DNA from: Plakobranchus ocellatus
Taxonomy: Eukaryota; Mollusca; Gastropoda; Plakobranchidae
Reading direction: 5' to 3'
NCBI GenBank assembly: GCA_019648995.1
Contig: BLXT01008059.1
Span: 80,807 to 111,697 of the forward strand
Length of the DNA: 30,891 bases
Part shown: positions 1 through 12,088 of the stretch, piece by piece
How the letters are laid out: every line of letters begins with the position of its first letter
Position numbering within the stretch: position 1 is the first letter of the stretch
Translations under genes and position numbers: made by a program
Notes under the pieces: model-generated
Told to the model about the DNA's origin: nothing
The model's database searches: none
Seen by the model: the letters and a program-made list of their open reading frames with translations, nothing else

Positions 1-278
1 GGGTTTACAACAAACTTCTTTAAGCAATTGCAACATTGCATTTTTACTTTTCATTTCAGATTAATGAAAGTACCATACAGTGCCAAACCTTGCATTGGTG
101 GAAAAGTAGGCCTAGCAAAACAAAGGTAGAGAGCATGATAGCCAAAAGGAAGCTTTTTTTGTAGATTGAAGATCATACAAAAAGAAAAACCTTTTTATAA
201 TTAAGTCTAAATCGGACAGCCAAAAAAAAAAAAATGGTGTAAACTTTTTGTTTTGTTAGCATATATTTTGTTCCCATA

Positions 279-565
279 AAATATCAAATTTTTCAAGTTA
301 TATATAAATTATAATAAGAAAACATGTTTGTCAACTTTTTTTCTGCACATGCATTGAAGTTTCTCTCACAACTGATGAATATCAATTTTCAAATTAATAA
401 ATAAGAAAAAATGTTGCTTATTTTTTTCTATATATGCATTAAAGTTTCTTTCACAACTGGTGAATATAAATTTTTCAAATTATATTAATTATAATAAGAA
501 AAAATATAGTTTGCTTTTCCTGTATATTAAGTTTAAGTTTCTTTCACAACTGCAGATAAATGATA
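279..565. repeat. Imperfect tandem repeat, about three units of 84-100 bp
   Basis: Three successive units share an AT-rich opening (atataaatttttcaaat and variants), an ataataagaaaa-type stretch, and a closing block like aagtttctttcacaactg. Units start near 279, 379 and 463. They differ by point changes and small indels, so this is a diverged local duplication. No coding potential is seen. The unit boundaries were judged by eye. Confidence 0.65.
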
Positions 566-2277
566 ACAAATGATAAATATCTGAAATCTTGCATTTTATA
601 ATAATAGCTATAAGACGAGATCTGAAAATAATGTGAATCAAGTGTTATATTGTGATAATTTAACAATTTTCATAATAATCCTTCTTGTATCTAGGCATAG
701 CTCCTAGGGATGGGAAAAAATTTATTGTTCAATACAAAAATGAAAGTATCTAGAGGCTTGTCTTTTAAAAAAGAGTGCTTCTTGCCTTTTGAAAATGCAT
801 TTTCTAAGCATATATCCCATTGAACAAAATATGCAGCAATTTCAAGAGAAAAAAAAGCTATCTGAAAGGGATGAACATAGCGTTTACAAATGTGATGTCA
901 AAAGTGTGACACAGTAAATGTAAACCATATTTTCTGAGGAAATCCAATTCATTAGTAATATTTATAATAGTAAGTTGGAACCCTGTAATTCCGACAACCC
1001 CATTCCAGCATTCAAACTATCTGATTTCAGTATTTCATAATTCATTATCCAAAATCTGAATCGATTACCTATAGATTTAGACTTTCTCTCTTAATATTAA
1101 ATGACAAAGGCATTATCTTTTTTCGAAATTATTTTTTGTCTTTCCCAAATTTACAGCACAGAACATATTGTTTCAGTTTTGTTTTTCAATTGATCTATTC
1201 TATTCATGCCTTTGAGATATGTCTCATTGTATTGGTAAATATGCTATTTGCTCTTTTATCAAAATTCCAGCCATGCTTGAGCTTGTCTTTTTCTGTTCGC
1301 TTTATATTTACAAAACCTAAGAAAGTAAAGATTTGGTCATATGAAAAAAAAAAAACAAGTTTTCAATTCAGTCTCTGTGATCAATTTTAATTTTTCACCC
1401 ACTGGTTGACATTTCATGGAATGGCCCCTCTGAGTTTTTTTATTTCTTTAATATGCTTAATAAATGCAACACCTGCAACAAAAATAGAGGCATTACTATA
1501 ATGTTTTTCTCAGAACTGGATGTGAAAAGTATGTCAAGGAAGGCTTGAAAAGGAAATGCATGAGATTTTACATACTCTGAAGATTTGATTGAAGCTCAGA
1601 AACCCTAACCCCTAATTTATATGTATATCATTGGTGAAAGTCACTAAACTTGAATGTCTGAATGGGTACAGTTTTTCAGGAGAACATAAAAACTTAAATC
1701 AAATAGTAACTATGTTTTAAAATGCAAAGTGTTCCATTAAAAAAAAACTTCAATCAATAATGAACATTTCTCTAAAAAAAATATTCATTTCATTCACAAC
1801 TGAAGTCACAATTTGACCAATGAGTTTAAAGATTGAAATTTTGAAAGGCCCACTAGACATAGGAGGTCTATATATTATGGATGCAAGTATAGGTGTGGAT
1901 GGGCGGGTGCTTGTCTATGTGTGTGGATGGATGTGCTTTGATTCTGTGCCAAGATATTTAAGCATTTGAAGTTTCAAAATTTCTAAAAAGAAAGACTTCC
2001 TTGCCTTTGTGGTATATCATATATAAATACTGCTTTTCCTGTATCTAAATTCAGGATGGTGGCCCATCTTACCCAGAGGGATAAGAATTGTTGCCAGTAT
2101 TGGGTGCATCAGAGTGCATATTGATCCGGCTTTCTATAACCAAGGCTATATTACAATACTTTTTTTTTTTCCCCACTAAATTGCAACATTGAGAGAGAGG
2201 GTAAACACTACTAAACATTTTTTGTTTAGGTCAAAGCGAATGGCACTTTTCATTGAAGTGTCCATTACTTTCTCAAG
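566..2277. other. AT-rich upstream region without recognised gene
   Basis: This sequence is AT-rich with many homopolymer runs. The only longer reading frame (1136-1390) has the Phe/Lys-rich composition expected of translated AT-rich DNA. The promoter and 5' UTR of the downstream gene may lie here, but no convincing TATA box or initiator could be fixed. An in-frame TGA about 25 bases before the ATG at 2278 separates this region from the first coding exon. Confidence 0.5.
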
Positions 2278-2506
2278 ATGAACCAGACAAAGGATGTGAA
2301 GTATAATCAAAGTACAAATCAACTAAATAGTGATAATACACACTTTTCAAAGCAATATGAAGCAAGAAATTTGATGGAGTCTGCTGAAAGACCACTGGAA
2401 TCAAATGGTTGCAAGTCCTGTGTTACCTCCAACTCGTCTGACTCAAGTACCAGTAGTTTCTACATAAGGTCTTTCAGCTGGGAATCATCAGAGCAATCAA
2501 ATCAAA
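2278..2506 (+). CDS. Exon 1: start codon and Ser/Asn-rich N-terminus
   Basis: The ATG has A at -3 and an in-frame TGA lies upstream near 2252, which supports this start. It encodes residues 1-76, hydrophilic and rich in Ser, Asn and Gln, with no predicted domain. It ends at a GTAAGC donor in phase 1, which joins exactly to exon 2 to rebuild a Ser codon. An alternative is that the AG just before the ATG (2276-2277) is an acceptor and this is an internal exon. Confidence 0.5.
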
Positions 2507-5500
2507 GTAAGCCTGTGTTTTTACGATCACCATAGTTCCTGCTTCTATAGATTTCTTTTATGAGCTTATTTGCTCATTTGCCCTCTTTCTTTTGCCATGC
2601 CTTCTTTATTCATTATTCTCTTTTTCAGATTTTAATAATAATGTGCCCCTCTTATTCATAATTGGTTTTGTTTTAATGAGATTATTTTTTTCCAGGGGGG
2701 GAGGGGGATTTTACTTTTCAGACTTACAGAACAGACACAGGCATATTGAAATCACTTTTTCATTTGTGCATGAATGTTGAGGTTTTGTTTTGAGTAACTA
2801 ATTGAGTCTATTATGATGATGCAATTCTACTGTCCACAACATTGCAAGCGAAACTAGTACCCTCCTAAAAAAAACAAAAGTGGACATAGATACTACAGTT
2901 ACAGATTCTGGATCTTCTTAAACTATAAATTTAGGCTCTTTATGGTATACATTTACATGTGGTTGTTCAAGAATATGTTTGACTGTAATGCTGCCTGTGT
3001 GATAATCACTTCCACACTGTTTTTCACTCATAAGGTGGAGGCAGGTCTCATCATATTATTTGCTATCTTTTCAATTCAAATACAAACAGGTGATGCAATT
3101 GATTCAAGAGACTCAAGATATCAGCCAAAAGCATCGACAGAGCATCCCTATGCGGTGAGTAAAAGATTAAGCGGAAAATAAGATAAGAGGGAGTCATTTT
3201 TCTGATGCAATCAAGTCTGCCATGGGTTAGTTGCAGGAAGTAAACGATATTCTCTTTTTGCTTAAGTTTGGTATTTGACGGTTAGTTTCACTTCTTTCAG
3301 TAAACATGATTCTTTTGCCAGGAAAATGGCAATTTGTGAGGATTATTGTTAGCTTTCTTATAAGATGTATGTATTTTCAAATTTTCTAAATAAACACACA
3401 TTCAGAAACTTCAACAAAATAGAAGGAATAATGAAATGAATGTTTCTGTGAAGATCTGATATGAAAAATATTCCACTTTTGCAATATGTGGTAATCTGAT
3501 GGCAAGCCTTGCAACTTATCCTATTTAAGCTGCAGTTTCATATATTACATGTAATTATTCATATTACCTCTTGAAAATAACATAACATAAAATTTTGCCT
3601 CCCGAACACTTTTTGTTATGCACCACCTTTGGGTGAGGCTGCCCTATCTGTCACTTGGGTCAGGCTAAGTCATGGTTAGTCATATACACTATGCATGAGC
3701 AGAACAACAAATTGTATCCACTTTAACTGTACCAAACACAAGCATATTGTTAATTGTGGGTATTTATGTTAGATATGTATTTGACTCTGTGGAGCACTTA
3801 TAGTGATATTGTGTTAAAACCTTGCAGTTCAAACTTTGTTAATAAAAGTTCTTATTTTTTATTTGATGTCATGCTTTTTCTTAGCTCTTTGAAATCTTTT
3901 GTTATTGGGTTGCGTTGTTTTGGGGTTTTTTTATCGCTAAAATTCAATGATTGGAGCAATGCATTGTTGCAGTTTATTACTATATGTTACTCTTAGATAA
4001 TTGTCTCATTTCTTACAACCAAATGAAACAAACAGAACACAAAATTTATTTGTGTAACTATGTTATCCACTAACAGGAAGCACACAACCAAAAAGGAAAA
4101 AAATGGAATTCTCTTAAACTCTTTTAAATTTATGAAGCTCGCTATATGCCTGGAGACTTATAAAATGTATTTTGTTTTATAAGGCTGATGATTTCAGTGA
4201 TGTAACATAAAGTAACAATTAGAAATAAGCCAATATTTACATTGTTAGGTTATTTCAGCTTTCGTGGTATAAAGCTGTTGACAGTGTTAAGTTATATACT
4301 GTTACATTATAACCACAAAAATGAAAGCCATATGTCATTAGTGATTGAATTCATTCTCTTCACTTTTTCAAAATTTTATATTGGGTGAGCTTAAAGAACA
4401 TCATACTCAAGACATTTCACATTTACAGCTTTCTACTTTTGTTAGTTTAGTCTAAACTTAGAAAAAAATGTGTGTGCATTTTGTATAGTTTCCATTATAA
4501 AAAACGATAACAGATAAAATTGTGAAACAATGATTGATAATAGTTATAAAAAAATGCAACATTTGTGCTGGGCATCTGCTACTAGCATGTCAGGTTCATC
4601 AACCACAGTCTGTCTGTGACCTGGCCACAATAAGGGACCTAATCTAATTTCCAACTGCAATATCCTGTCTGCTGCACTGTCTATTATTTTTCTCTTCCGA
4701 ATGCCTTGACTTTCTTTATGCAGGCAAATATCTTCCTCATGAGCCATCGCAAAAAGAACATCTGTAATTAATACTTATCTTTGTTGATCATGGTAACATT
4801 ACAAGACAGATCTATCTTTATAGTTAGAAAAATATTAAAACCAGAAAAAAAAGAAAAAGACACAAAAAACCCTGCATAGAGTTTTACATATACACTCAAT
4901 ACATGTATTAAAGTGATTAAGTCAAAAAGGTGGGGAAAATATCTAAATTGAATGAAATGTCTCTCTTATACAAATTAATAAAATATTTTTTTTCTTGTAA
5001 TGCTAAGATTGATTAGATCTACTTCATGCATAGACAAAATAATGTTCTAGCTTGATAAAAATTTAATAATTTTTATATTTTTTTATCCAAGCGAATTGCT
5101 TTTAACGCATTGGTTTTACAATCAACTTAAGCTAACGATGAAGAGGGATTATCTAGTGATGAGATGAGCCTATGATATTATAAGCATCCCGCTATGTTTA
5201 TGTATGCGGGAGAGAATAAATGAGAGTATTTGATGGTCAAAATTTTTATCTAACAGTAGTAACATGTATTACATAAAACAGTGAGAGTCTAAGCTTTTCT
5301 GGAATGAGTTGTTTGTGCAATATTGACCAAATTAGTCTGTGTATTGCATAACCATTATTTTCTAGAATATATGGGCCAAGGGTATAAAAAAAGTGCTGAC
5401 ACATTGTTGGAGATATCTAAAAGATAGATTGCTGATGTTTTTTGCAAATTTGTGGTCCTTCAGAAGGGTACCTTTCTGTTCTTAAATTGTTCTTGATTTA

Positions 5501-8500
5501 AATGAATAATTTTTTAAAAAATCCTTGTCAGAGAAATAAATTGTTCAGCTACATTTATATTTGTATAGCGACAAGCCATATCCTTGAATGAGATTTAATG
5601 TCTTATCACCTCAACAATGTGATGCATATTTTAAAGACAGTAAGATTTTTTTTTGTGTGTGTGTATAAAGTTCTTTTGCTTCTCCATCTGCTTCTCAGAC
5701 ACTTGCCACTCAGCTCAAAATAAGTGCCAGGTGTGATGAAGATGTTTGTGAAAATGCTGGTTGTAACCAGGTGAGAAGATAATTTAAACTTTTCTGTTGC
5801 CATCATTAATCAAACATCTTTCTTTACTATTTGTTGCTGATGTTGCTCATTAGACTTTCAAAAGCCATGTGGAAAGAAATTGTTTCAGAATAATTTTTAA
5901 AGAGATATAGTAACATATTTTAGAACCTTTCCTCAATTTTTGCCCTTTGCTTACTACTTTCTTTTGCTATAACATCAAGATTATTCAGTTATTGTTTCTG
6001 AAACATTCTTCAGTTATATTGTTTTCCTTCCTTTGTTTTTAGGTGAAAATTCTTTTGTATGAAATTCAGAAATCCTATGCTCAGCCTGTAAATGTTTTGA
6101 ACCGTAACCATGGAAATCTGATGGTGAAAATGTATGAGCATTGTGTGGAATGCAGCAGCCTTCGATGCCCATTTTATTGGTGTTGTAACATGTGAGTGAT
6201 CCTCTGCATATGTTTGTCTCCATACTGTCATGAATGGCTTTGTGCTATACAGTTGTATGTCTAGCTAAACGCTACCTAAGACAAGTTCTTTTAAATAGAC
6301 TTAAGAACAGAAATCACTCAAAGTCTTCCAAAAATGGAAGGAAAAGTACATTAATTTTGATTATAAGGAACAATTTCAGATGAGGAACATAAATTTCCAC
6401 CATTTGTTAAATCTACTAATTTGTCAACATTGGCGGTCTTTCAGCAATCTCCTCAACAATCTCTTAGCTATCTCTCAAAGTATCTCTCGCCCATCCTTTT
6501 ATAGTCTTCGCTTACAGCTTCTAGAAATTATTAGTTATGTAAAACACAGGCTAATTAGGTTAACATTACACAAACAAATCATTCCAGGAAAGAATGGAAG
6601 CAACCATCTTATTCAAGCAAGGTTAACTAAAAATGATTAATCAAATACTCTCATTTATCATCTCTCATACCAATGAGAACCTTCTGAAATCTCTAGATCT
6701 AAAAAGGTAAACAGGCCTAGCAGGGCCAACTAAAACCTTACAGAATATCGCAACTAAACAAGGCTATATTAGCTGTTCTCAGCTTAGATTAGACTCAAGT
6801 CATGACAGCTACTTTTGTCACATATGCCCCTAGTTAAGAATTTTACATCAGGCAAAATTCACAAAATTGACAAATTGGCCAATAGATATCATTTCATTGC
6901 TTGTGTTGATGACATACCTACAAAAGCATACCATATAGAAGGTACAGCACCAGTTATTGATATTTACCACACAAGGATATCACAATCATTCACTATATGC
7001 ATTTTCTTTAGATTTTTGTGATAATAGTACGGTCTGGAAACCATTCATTGATACAAGAATGACTATTATCATCAAGTAATAGTAAAATACCACTATGAAC
7101 AAGAGGAGAAATTTTACAATATAGACTTATGTAACTGTTTCCATTACCATGCATAATAAACATAATTATAGCAAGTTCATCATTATACCAGTGAGGGTTT
7201 AAGTTGCATTTGATGGTGATTAACACTGTAAGTTATACCTTTAATGTATTCAAGACTAAAAGTAAATGATTGTAAAACTAAAACCCATTTCATTAGCCTG
7301 GGATTTTCAAACTTTCCTGGTTCAAATACTGCTATGGGCCATGATCTGTGTGCAAAGTAAACTTTTTACTGTAAAGATATGAGGCAAATCTTTTCATTCC
7401 CCAAACAATAGCTAGGCTTCTCCCTCTATCAGTATCATTAAATATTTGCTCTCACTATATAATAATTTTTTTACTAGTGTTTGCCATGGGGAATAAAGTG
7501 CCCAGACTGCTCTGCATGGATCCTTTCTGAGGACAAATCTAGAATCTGCATCAGGCAGTTCAGGACCTGTGCAGATGTCTCTGCTGAGCATCACCCTTAT
7601 TTATTAGATTCTATTGGCCTTTACACACTAAATCAAATAAAGATGCTAAAATTGCTGCATAATTAGGAATGAATTCTTTGCAGTAACCAATCCCAAAAAT
7701 GCAGGGACCTCCCTCTTGGTCTTTCTTAAAGTTCTTTTCCTGAAGGCTGATTGCTCTCACTCCAAGCTGATGACTAAGAAAGCAAAATATGTTTGCCTCG
7801 AGCAAGCACTTTGTTTGTCTCATAGTAAAGTTTGCCTGTTGTAGGGGCCTGAAAAGCTCTCTCAAGAGTCTTCACCCGGTGTGCCCAGATTGGAGTGTGG
7901 ACCAATAATTAATCTACATTGCACATCACATTGCTCATCCATCTCACCAGCATCTTCATACTAGCAGCAGTTAGGGTTGCTCCAGATTTTATCATCCCAA
8001 CTGAATCTATAATGATGTCACAAACGCTGTCTTTAGGATATCACTTGATTGACCGGTATCTGCCGGTCACCCTTGTCTGCCTTTTAGAAGTATCTGTCCT
8101 TCTCCATGCCTTGCAACCTGTCTGCAGGTGGTATTTTGGGGTAAGGATCTAACATAGTAAGCTTGTGCAACCGCTGATAGTCAATGCAGACACCATAAAG
8201 ATTGTTATACAATGTCTGCCTTACACCTCACTTGTTAGGAGTGGTGTCACACAGGTGTTAAAGACATCAGCTCTATATTGTACCCTTCTACTGTTGTTAA
8301 AACCATAACAATTACTGATAATAGGAAAGAAAGAGCAAGCCTGTTCTACCAATTCACATCGTTCCTCCATCCATAGACAACTCATCACCATGCTTCAGGT
8401 CTTTTACTGCCTCCTTGCTGCCCCTGCCACCAAGCTCTAATAAGACTTCACAGCCACAGCCTTCACAGCCGTTATCCTCATCATTGTCCTTCATAATGGC

Positions 8501-11500
8501 CAGACTTGCTGCTGATATTTAGCCGTCATCCATTGGTGCTTCGTAGCTAACAGTGTCACTCATGATGTATCTCTTCAACAGGTTGGAGTGGAAGGTCTTC
8601 TCCTTCCGTTGATGCGGTAATTATTAGTGCCAACTTGTCAAATGGTCCTTTCCACTGTATGAGCAACTTGTTCAACTCAGTATATAGGATTAACACTCAG
8701 TCACTTCTGTGACACTATCCAGTCAGAATAGTATTTCTGCTTTGCCTGGGTGTCATTGAGCTGTTCTTGTAGGCTAAGGACTTGAATTCACATCTAGTTC
8801 CTTGATCTCCTTTGTCAAAAACTTATTTAAGATATGCATGGATTCACATATGGGAAAATAAGTTCACTCCTGCTACACTTCCCTGTTGGTGAAGAGGAGA
8901 GGATTGATGTATTAATGGCACTGGCACAGTTGCTCACTCTGGGTTTTTTTTAGGGCAGCATTGAACCTCTCAACCAGGCCATTGCACATCTGATGGTAGG
9001 GTGTCATCCCTTCTGCTTCCAAGCAACTAACTACCAACGTTAAGTGCACAGAGCAAAAACCCATTAACACGGGTGCTTCCCAGTTCATGGGGGATATAGT
9101 TCACAAAATTTACTTGGGGTGCTTGAAATAGCATTTAGTTTCAACTTCAAAGTTTATATAATTGCGCTGCTTGGAATGGCATTGTGTTTGCTGCTTGGAA
9201 TTTTACAATTTATTATAAATTTGAAATAGTTGAAACAGGCACTCAGCTTAGTGCAATCATTTTTTTCATTTGAGAAGCAAGCAGTAGAAAAATAGCTGTT
9301 TTTTCTTATGCAACTTTTCATGTCATGTGTTTTTTATCATGTACTTACAACGCTTGAAAACAGGCTATTTAGTTCAACTGATACGAAAAAAAAGTGCTTG
9401 TTTAAATATTTTGTAACTTCCAATCAGCTTTTGATTGTCTTAAAAGAATGTATTAATGAAAGACTAAAGAATTGGGATTAAAATGCTGTAAGATGCAGCC
9501 TCAAATGTAACACAAGAAGGTCAGTAGGTGATTTTGATTCAGAGACTCTTCCCATCAGTGTGATAACATGCATGTGTGGTGATTTACTGGATTCATTTGG
9601 ATGCAGGCCCCTTTAAAATGTCTCGATGAAAATTTGGAAAGAAGACATTTATTTTTTAGCATGGCTAATAAAGTGACTGGCTGTTGGGGGTTAGAGTGTA
9701 AAGTGCAAATAACAAAATTAATCCAATAAATAGTGGTTTTCTCAACATATATCGAAAGGGTCTGTCCATATTTCTTGAGAGGTCTTAGATGCAGCTCATG
9801 GCTTGTGGGCTCTGGGGTGGTCTGTGAAACATTTTTGTCCTCTCTTGATGCAAATCTTTTGCCCTGTTTTCTACTTTGATATTAGTGGAATACAACATTT
9901 CTCCTTCTTGTTCATCATGAAAGCCCATACCAAAACTGTGTGCCCTCATCCAGTTATTAAACAACCCTCCACAGCATTACATATATTTTCAACATGTGAT
10001 GCTGTCCCCTTTTGTATCTGCTCATGATTTAAGCATCTCTAGCAATAGTCGGCATAAGTTGTGCAATCAATCAATATAATTCCTGTGCAAGTGTTTTATG
10101 ATGACAAATAAAAATCAAAAGGAACATATATAAACTACAAATGTAGATCAATGTTGTCACTCCTGCACCCACTTCCTTTGACAGGGTCTTGAATATGTGC
10201 TGTCACATGCAATATGACCATATCTCTTGCACTTGAAACAGGATTGCTGACTATCCATGCTTGACCTAATCCCTGCAGTGCACACATGGAAATAAATATA
10301 GCTAGAGTTTGAGTGCTAGACTGGTGATGGCTTGCTCACTGTAAAAAAATGGAGTATGGCAGAGAGGGTTTGGGCGATTTGTGGTGTGCATTGAAAACTA
10401 CTCATTCATGATTTTGTTTGTTATAAAAATCTATTAAAACCAAAATTTTTGAATACTTAAATAGTTCATTTGTTTCTCTTTCAAAATAATGGTTTGATTT
10501 ATATACAAAGAAGAAATAGAATGTACAAAGATAGGGGCCTGTGCTAACTGACTCTCCTCAAGGGCAAAAGTTTGCTTACATTTTGGAGCATTACCTTTCA
10601 GTAACAATTTATACTTAATCTACTAAAACTAATTATAAAAAAAAACCACAGAAATCTCTCCAGGTCTTGCAAAAACTGAAGAAAAGTTTATTAATTTAAA
10701 TAAACAACAATTTCAGAACAGCAGTGTAAGTTTCTTTGATTCTATAGATCTACAAAATTGCTAACATCAGCAGTCTTATCTCTCAGCCATCTCTTTTGAT
10801 ACCCATCTCCTATACCTTCAGAAATTACCATTTATGTAATACATAAGCTAATTAGATAAATATTGCACAAACAGCTCATTTCAGAAAAGAACAGAAGCTA
10901 CCATCTAATGAAATCAAGGTTAATCAATAAAAATATTGACCAATCAAATGCTCTGATTTATCACCTCCCTAAAATATAAACAATTCCAGAAGTTTCTAGA
11001 GCTAAGATTACAATCTGACAACTTCTGATAAACAATAACTGAAAATTAGAGTTGCATTGTATATCAACTTTTCTCTTTCCAACAAAAATGTCTATGTTTT
11101 TTTTCTAATCCTTTTTTTTCATCATGACTTCTAAGCTAATGTTCAGAATTTTATTTTAAAGTCTATTTCTCTATAGAGCATGCAATGAACATATATAGGT
11201 TTTAAACCAATTTGCTTTGGGTTTTCCAAGCACAATCATCATTTATGTAACAATTCATATTCATGTAAAGACCAGATGACATCATTTATTTTACCTTTCA
11301 AATTCAATTGCCTCAATTCTGAAGCAGTATTTCTAAAAAAGCATCAAGAGAGGAAATGGTTGATTTCATGCTTCAAAGGATCACTAACTGGGTTGAGAAA
11401 ATTCTTCTACCTGTTGGCTTGCCTGTAAACCAGTTTATTAAGGTGGGTATTGAGGTTGTGAAAGCTTATTGTAATTTTGTGCATATCCATCAAATATTGA

Positions 11501-12000
11501 AACAGTCATATTGCATGCCATTTTCCTACAACAGTAAGGGCAGGAATTTAGTTTGTGAGGTAAGCAATAACCCCCTTCGTGTTTAGGAGGCTCTATAACA
11601 TAGCCATGGTCTAGCATGCTGCCAGTAAATACGACTGACAGGCCGCCACAGGCTTCTTATTGTGCAGTGCACTTAATGCATAGGAATTGCCCTGCAATTG
11701 ACAAAAATGTGTGGACTTTCACGTGCCTAGACACATAACCTAATGTCTAAAACACAATCAAGTTTCATATTATTCAAAAGATCTTGTTCTCCTCAAAAAG
11801 AAGCACTAACAATCATCCTCCCATTTCAATATTTGGTGAAGCTGTTTACCTTTTTTTGCAAGTTACATTAGTTAAGAAGTAATCGTGACTATTTTGGGAT
11901 TTTTCATATAAATGCGGACATCAACACTAAAAAACACCAATTCCAGAAAAATAAGAAAAAAAATGCTCATTAAATAAATGATTAACCAGCCTAATGAAAT

Positions 12001-12088
<88 letters not shown>

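Larger units (their letters stand above)
7390..10245 (-). mobile_element. Decayed Gmr1-like Ty3/gypsy retrotransposon interior
   Basis: On the minus strand, in 5' to 3' order, there are four pieces. A gag zinc-knuckle remnant reads CFKCKRYGHIACD (10199-10240), with the last Cys apparently lost. Integrase follows with TPYHQMCNGLVERFN (about 8962-9006) and its C-terminal KGPF and LLKRYI motifs (about 8562-8665). Gypsy-type reverse transcriptase has CIDYQRL (about 8169-8190) and FIPNYA (about 7640-7670). RNase H remnant SRFVLRKD and KKLLYSESKY lies in 7412-7594. Frameshifts and stops run throughout, so it is inactive. Integrase upstream of RT is the order described for Gmr1-like elements, not for standard gypsy. 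Confidence 0.75.

Noticed and set aside
1136-1390. Plus-strand 84-codon frame
   Set aside because: Its Phe/Lys/Ile-rich composition matches translated AT-rich DNA, with no motif and no splice partner.
2695-2708. G7-A-G5 run as a G-quadruplex (a similar run lies near 20645)
   Set aside because: Only three clear G-tracts are present, so a standard four-tract quadruplex is not supported.
5606-5806. Minus-strand frame over exon 3
   Set aside because: It is the shadow of the plus-strand exon with better splice and phase support.
6010-6231. Two minus-strand frames over exon 4
   Set aside because: They are antisense shadows of the TAZ-like exon.
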